64,000 bases of DNA from CBDCBA01 sp965214125. Lineage in GTDB: Bacteria > Planctomycetota > Phycisphaerae > Tepidisphaerales > Tepidisphaeraceae. Both the position numbers and the translations under genes were made by a program. The stretch lies in the NCBI GenBank assembly GCA_965214125.1, contig CBDCBA010000007.1:53192-117191 (forward strand), read 5' to 3'. Under the pieces are notes generated by a model, which had not been told where the DNA came from, searched no databases, and worked only from the letters and a program-made list of their open reading frames with translations. Positions 59,582 through 64,000 of the stretch are shown here, in pieces (the first letter of the stretch is position 1; each line of letters begins with the position of its first letter).

Positions 59582-62500
59582 TCACATTGCCATATCTGCC
59601 GGCCCGGCGTAACGGGCGCGGTTGCCGAGGATCGGCAGGAGCAGGCGCCGGCCGTCTTCCACGATGAGGTAGAGCGCCGGCACGATCAGCAGCGTGATCG
59701 CCGTCGCGAAAACCACGCCAAAGCCCAGGCTGATGGCCATCGGGATGATGAACTGCGCCTGAAGGCTCGTCTCCAGGATGATCGGCACCAAGCCAAAGAA
59801 CGTGGTGACGGTTGTCAAGAAGATCGGCCGAAACCGCCGCATGCCGGCGTCGATCACGCCCGTCTCGATGCCCGTGGTGCTGTCGCCGTCGCGCATCCGG
59901 TTGCGGTTGATCAGGTCGATCAGGATCAGCGAGTCGTTCACGACCACGCCCGCCAACGCGACCACGCCGAACATGCTCAAAAAGCTCAGCGGCGTCGGGC
60001 GGACGAACGTGTCCATCACGAGGTGGCCCAGCACCGCGCCCGCGAAGCCGAACGGGATGGCGCTCATCACCACGATCGGCTGCACGTAGCTGCGAAAGAG
60101 CACCGCGAGCATTGCGTAGATGCCGGTTAGCGCCACGAGCATCGCCAGCCCGAGCGAGGCCATCGACTCCGCCTGCTCCTGCTGCTCGCCCTCCATGCTC
60201 CAAGTGACGTTGGGGAAGAGTTGTTCCATCTCGGGCAACAGCATGTCGGTCAACACGGCCGTCGCCTCGCTGCTGGTGATGGTGCCGGCGTCCACGTCGG
60301 CCGTCACGCTGACGACGCGGCGTCGGTCAACGCGCTGGATGGCGCTGTACCCCTCGCCGATGCGGTACTCGGCCACGCGGCTGAGTGGGGCCTCGGTGCC
60401 ATCGGGCAGGCGGACGTAAAAGTTCTCGACGTCGGCGAGCGTGCGCCGCTGCTCTTCGGGGTAGCGGACGAAGACGCGCACCTCGTCGCGGCCGCGCTGC
60501 ACGCGCTGGGCCTCGTCGCCGTAGAACGCGCCGCGCACCTGGCGAAAGATGTCCGCCGGGCGCAGGCCCAGGGTTTCGCCGAGCGGGGTCAGGCCGGTGA
60601 TTTGCAGCTCGGGCTTGCCGTCCTGGCTGGTGTCGCTGATCTCCTGAACGCCCTCGATCTCGCCGAGCCGGCCTTGCAGCCAGTCGCCGGCGGCCTTGAT
60701 GGCGGCGGTGTCGCGGCTGCGCAGCTCGACATTCACCGGGTCGCCGGCGCGAAGCAGATCGCTGCGGAACTCGAGTTTGCGAGCTCCCGCGACCTCGCCG
60801 ACGAGCTCGCGCCAGCGGGCGACGACGACCTCGGCGCTGGTTTCGCGCTCCTCACCCTTTTTGAGCTCGACGACGACCTCGCCCACGCGCGGATCGCGTG
60901 TGGCGATGGCCGCCCGCCCGCCGGGGCCGCCGGCGACGTCGCCGAAGGGGCTGCCGCCGACCGCGAGCTGCACGTTACGGATCAGTGGGCTCTCGCCGTC
61001 CTTCAGGTCGCCGTCGAACTCGACCTTGAGTTGCTCGGCGGCGGCGGCGATGTCGCGCATGATCGCCTCGGTTCGTTCGGCGCTCGTGCCGGGCGGCATC
61101 TCCAGGTTCGCCGTGACCAGGTCCGCCTCCACCTCCGGGAAGAACCGCCACGGCAGGATGCCGCTGACGATAAAGCTCACGCACAGCATCAGGATGCACA
61201 GCCCCAGCGCCACCGTCAGGTAGCGCAGCCGCACCGCCCAAATCAGCAGCCAGCGATACGGGCCCATGACAAAGGCGTCCAAACCTCTCGCCAGCCCGCC
61301 GCGGACCCAGGCGTACCAGCGCGGCTCCCAGCTGCTCTCGCCCGACAGGTGCGCCGGCAGCACGAAGAGCACCTCGACGAGCGACAGCACCAGCACTGCA
61401 ATCACCACCACCGGGATGACGGCCAGAATCTGCCCGATCGTCCCCTCGGCGAACAGCAGCGGCGCGAAGGCGACGACGGTGGTCAGGATCGTCATCATCA
61501 CCGGCAACGCCACCTCGCGCGTGCCGTCGACGGCGGCCTGCATCGCGCCCTTGCCCATCTCGCGGTGCGAGTGGATGTTCTCGCCGACCACGATCGCGTC
61601 GTCGACGAGGATGCCCAGCACCAGGATGAACGCGAACAGCGAGATCATGTTGATGCTCACGTCCAGCAGCGGCAGGACGGTGAAGCTCGCGACCACGCTC
61701 ATCACCAGCCCGCCCGCCGACCAGAAGGCCAGCCGCAAGTCGAGGAACAGGCCCAGCAGCAGCACGACCAGCAGCAGCCCGATCGCGGCATTCTTGAGCA
61801 TCAGCTCGATGCGGCTGTTGAGCGCCTCGGAGCTGTCGTTGTACGTGGCCGCCCGCAGCCCCGGCGGCAGGCGGTCGGCGGCGGTTTCCAGGTAGCTCTG
61901 CACCGTCGCCGCGACGTTGAGCGCCCCCTCCTCGCCGATGCGGTAGACGTTCAGCAGCGCCGCCGGCTGGCCGTCGAACTCGACGAAGTAGTCGTTGTCC
62001 TCGAAGCCATCCTTTACCGTCGCCAAATCGCCCACGGTGATGCGCGAGCCGTCGTCGTCGGTGCGCACCACCACCTCCTCGAAGTCCGCGCCGCGATACC
62101 GCTGGGCCGTCGAGCGCACGAGCACCTGGCTGGCGGCGCCGTCGATGCTGCCGGCGGGCAAATCGAGCGATGAATCGCGAATCGCCTGCGCGACGTCGTT
62201 GAAGGTCAGCCCGTATTGCCGCAGTTGGCGCTCGTCGAGCTCGACGCTGATCTCGTACGGCGGGATGCCGTCGATCGTGATCTGGCTGACGGCGCCGGTC
62301 TGCTGGAGGTCGTCCTTGAACAGCTCGGCCGCCTCCTTCAAGGCGCGGCGGTCGACGTCGCCGTAGAGGGCGACGGTGACGACCTGGAACTTGTCGTCGC
62401 GCTGGCTGACCGTGGGCTCCTCGGCGTCGGCGGGCAGCGTGCTGATGCGGTCGACGGCGGCCTTGACGTCCTCGTAGAAGTCGTCCAGATCGACGTACGA

Positions 62501-62833
62501 CTCGGCCTGGACGCTGAGCACGCCCTGGTTCTCGACCGCCGTTGCCGTCAGCTTCTTGATCCCCTCCACGTCCGCGACCGCCTCCTCCAATCGCAGCAGC
62601 ACGCCCTGCTCCACCTCCGCCGGGTTCGCGCCGGGGTAGGGCACGCTCACCGAGACGATGCCGGGGTCGATCTTGGGGAAAACCTCCAGCTTCGTGTTCA
62701 GGACGCTGAGCGCCCCCATGATGATGAGCAGGATGAACAGCAGGTTCGCCGCCACCTTGTTGCGGGCGAACCAGGCGATCAGGCCGCGCCGCGGGGCATC
62801 GGGCGTCGGGTCGGTGAAAGCGTTGCTGGGCAT
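59582..62833 (-). CDS. RND efflux transporter, inner-membrane pump subunit (AcrB/HAE-1 type)
   Basis: 1,083 residues, the family length. The N-terminus GLIAWFARNKVAANLLFILL, the porter domain (VEQGVLLRLEEAVADVEGIK), then the membrane block with NMISLFAFILVLGILVDDAI containing the proton-relay Asp pair (VDDAIVV), and near the C-terminus GVVALAGVVVNDSLILIDLI, the second half of the pump. It exports small molecules out of the inner membrane using the proton gradient. The adaptor gene is 24 bp upstream on the same strand. No outer-membrane channel gene is seen in the window. Confidence 0.93.
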   Translation of the reverse strand: MPSNAFTDPTPDAPRRGLIAWFARNKVAANLLFILLIIMGALSVLNTKLEVFPKIDPGIVSVSVPYPGANPAEVEQGVLLRLEEAVADVEGIKKLTATAVENQGVLSVQAESYVDLDDFYEDVKAAVDRISTLPADAEEPTVSQRDDKFQVVTVALYGDVDRRALKEAAELFKDDLQQTGAVSQITIDGIPPYEISVELDERQLRQYGLTFNDVAQAIRDSSLDLPAGSIDGAASQVLVRSTAQRYRGADFEEVVVRTDDDGSRITVGDLATVKDGFEDNDYFVEFDGQPAALLNVYRIGEEGALNVAATVQSYLETAADRLPPGLRAATYNDSSEALNSRIELMLKNAAIGLLLVVLLLGLFLDLRLAFWSAGGLVMSVVASFTVLPLLDVSINMISLFAFILVLGILVDDAIVVGENIHSHREMGKGAMQAAVDGTREVALPVMMTILTTVVAFAPLLFAEGTIGQILAVIPVVVIAVLVLSLVEVLFVLPAHLSGESSWEPRWYAWVRGGLARGLDAFVMGPYRWLLIWAVRLRYLTVALGLCILMLCVSFIVSGILPWRFFPEVEADLVTANLEMPPGTSAERTEAIMRDIAAAAEQLKVEFDGDLKDGESPLIRNVQLAVGGSPFGDVAGGPGGRAAIATRDPRVGEVVVELKKGEERETSAEVVVARWRELVGEVAGARKLEFRSDLLRAGDPVNVELRSRDTAAIKAAGDWLQGRLGEIEGVQEISDTSQDGKPELQITGLTPLGETLGLRPADIFRQVRGAFYGDEAQRVQRGRDEVRVFVRYPEEQRRTLADVENFYVRLPDGTEAPLSRVAEYRIGEGYSAIQRVDRRRVVSVTADVDAGTITSSEATAVLTDMLLPEMEQLFPNVTWSMEGEQQEQAESMASLGLAMLVALTGIYAMLAVLFRSYVQPIVVMSAIPFGFAGAVLGHLVMDTFVRPTPLSFLSMFGVVALAGVVVNDSLILIDLINRNRMRDGDSTTGIETGVIDAGMRRFRPIFLTTVTTFFGLVPIILETSLQAQFIIPMAISLGFGVVFATAITLLIVPALYLIVEDGRRLLLPILGNRARYAGPADMAM

Positions 62834-62857
62834 GGGCGGGGTCCGAACGAGCCTGGG

Positions 62858-64000
62858 TTACTCCGACTCCACGATGTCGCCCACCTGGATGGGCATGCCG
62901 TCGGTCGCGACGTCGAGCCGCGTGAGCACGACGAGCGCGCCCGGCTCCACGCCGCGAATAAAGACGTCGGTGCCCGACCGCCGCGCGATCTCGACCGGCC
63001 GCAGCCGCAGCATCGCCGCCCCGTCCGTGCCATTCTGCTCGGCAATCCAGACAACGGACTGCCCGTCGGGCCCCAGGTGGATGGCCCGGCGCGGCAGCGC
63101 GATCGTGTCTTGCAACGGTCGGCCCGCGATCTCGACCTGCACGAACCGCCCCGGCACCAGGCGCTGGCTGCCATCGGCGCTGGTGGCGGACTCGGCGAGA
63201 ATCACCACCTCCGTCAGCCGGGTTCGCGGGTTGATCTGCCCCTCGGTGCGGTCGACCCGCCCCGGCCACGTGACGTTGCCGGCCGACTCGACCCGCAGCG
63301 TCGCCGGCGACCCCTCGCCGCCGTCGTTGGCAAGGTCGATCCACGGCAGTTGGCGATCGTCGAGGGGAACGGGCACCTCCAGCGCGTCGGCGTCGTAGAC
63401 GCTCGCGACGGCCGCGCCCGGCACCACGTACTGGCCGACGTCCACGCTTTCGCTCGCGACGCGAAACGCGCCCTCGCCCTGGGCCATCTCCGGGAGCTGC
63501 ACCTTCGTGCGGGAGAGGTTGACCGTGGCCTGCCGCAGCCGGGTGTTCGCCTGGCGCAGCCCCGCGGCGAGCTCGAGCTCTTCGGTGTCGACGTCGGCCA
63601 GTTGCGCCTCGGCGGCGGCGACGGCGGCCTCGGTCTGGCGGATCTGCGGCTCGCGCCCCACCAGCGGCGGAACGGGCTGGTTCGGGTTGACCCGCTCGTA
63701 CTCCTCCCGCGCCACCTCGGCCTCGGCGCGCATCGTCTCGAGCGACGTCTGCGCCCGCGCCACCTCCGCCTGCGCCGCGCCGCGCCGGGCGTCGATCCGC
63801 TTCAGCGCCGCCTCGGCCCGCTCCACGTCCGCCTCGGCGACCTCGACGGCGATCTCGTAGTCCGTTGGGTCGATCTCCAGCAAAATCGCCCCGGCGGGAA
63901 TCCGGCCGCCGGCGACCAGGCCGGGGTGCGTCGCGACCACGCGCCCGCCCACCTGCGGCACCACGCTTACCTCCCGCGCCGCCCGCACCGTGCCAAACCC
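62858..64000 (-). CDS. RND efflux periplasmic adaptor (HlyD/MFP family), 5' end cut by window edge
   Basis: About 380 residues visible; the frame runs off the right edge without a start. Visible text begins GFGTVRAAREVSVVPQVGGR, the lipoyl-like half, then the hairpin coiled coil (EADVERAEAALKRIDARRGA, VARAQTSLETMRAEAEVARE), the second lipoyl half (QLPEMAQGEGAFRVASESVD) and beta-barrel (ALEVPVPLDDRQLPWIDLAN). It links the pump to an outer-membrane channel. The pump gene follows after 24 bp. The N-terminal signal or lipobox is outside the window. Confidence 0.9.
   Translation of the reverse strand, partial: GFGTVRAAREVSVVPQVGGRVVATHPGLVAGGRIPAGAILLEIDPTDYEIAVEVAEADVERAEAALKRIDARRGAAQAEVARAQTSLETMRAEAEVAREEYERVNPNQPVPPLVGREPQIRQTEAAVAAAEAQLADVDTEELELAAGLRQANTRLRQATVNLSRTKVQLPEMAQGEGAFRVASESVDVGQYVVPGAAVASVYDADALEVPVPLDDRQLPWIDLANDGGEGSPATLRVESAGNVTWPGRVDRTEGQINPRTRLTEVVILAESATSADGSQRLVPGRFVQVEIAGRPLQDTIALPRRAIHLGPDGQSVVWIAEQNGTDGAAMLRLRPVEIARRSGTDVFIRGVEPGALVVLTRLDVATDGMPIQVGDIVESE

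Noticed and set aside
1..64000. tRNA, rRNA or riboswitch genes
   Set aside because: No cloverleaf with GGTTCGA-type T loops, rRNA signature or known riboswitch core was recognised by eye; a covariance-model scan would be needed to be sure.

Overview
The window is high-GC chromosomal DNA (roughly two thirds G+C by eye), almost fully coding, and most likely from a planctomycete of the Phycisphaerae type. The reasons are an N-terminal LEPR-XLL motif on a 2,087-residue surface protein, a variant of that motif on a second secreted protein, an excisionase-type HTH fused to a receiver domain, a Sua5/LMW-phosphatase fusion beside rpiB, and a vWA/ExbB/ExbD/ExbD cluster. No rRNA, tRNA or CRISPR array was found.

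Layout. 1-5 kb: LPS-export and KDO-pathway genes (an LptC/LptA-like gene cut by the window edge, kdsD), then scpA, a RidA-like gene and prfB read through a programmed +1 frameshift. 5.2-10.6 kb: a signalling cluster with a LOV-domain histidine kinase, an HDOD histidine kinase and an HTH-receiver regulator, with a run of G5 tracts upstream of the last. 10.8-11.5 kb: an IS630 relic. 11.4-18 kb: a UbiA-like prenyltransferase, an AEC transporter, a sugar isomerase, an RnfC-like iron-sulfur protein, a Y1/RAYT-type transposase flanked by two paired palindromes (REPIN-like), and a UbiE-like methyltransferase. 18-22.3 kb: a probable type II restriction-modification pair and gatC-gatA. 22.3-29.3 kb: the giant LEPR-XLL protein with a strong terminator. 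29.3-37.1 kb: housekeeping genes (hemolysin III family, mug-like, S1/P1-like nuclease, Sua5-LMW-PTP, rpiB, TrkH-like, pgk). 37.1-40.5 kb: a graveyard of mobile DNA (a MITE, two IS5-type relics, a GxxExxY remnant, a decayed DNA methyltransferase gene).

40.7-48 kb holds eight minus-strand genes that look like one operon and are mostly unrecognised. One has a Lon-type Ser/Lys protease signature, one is a TM-anchored zinc ribbon, one an M28 aminopeptidase and one a dual-specificity-type phosphatase. Two of these genes carry single-base frameshifts and a third junction carries an in-frame TAG. 48.2-52 kb: an E2 acyltransferase gene, an amidohydrolase, a GNAT and an MBL-fold hydrolase, with two more REPIN copies. 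52-58.3 kb: an energy-transduction-like cluster (vWA with a TonB-like topology, ExbB, ExbD, a frameshifted second ExbD, a 940-residue periplasmic helical protein). 58.3-64 kb: a secreted glycosidase-like protein and an RND efflux pump with its adaptor, cut by the right edge.

The strongest candidates for something undescribed are the RAYT-REPIN locus with its dispersed copies, the 40.7-48 kb operon with the Lon-like protein, and a set of small-repeat behaviours. These are transposons sitting on TAG stop codons inside GACTAG, short GGGC(TT/AA)GCCC palindromes lodged in dead transposases, and inverted repeats between co-directional genes. All functional assignments come from reading motifs by eye; no database search was possible.
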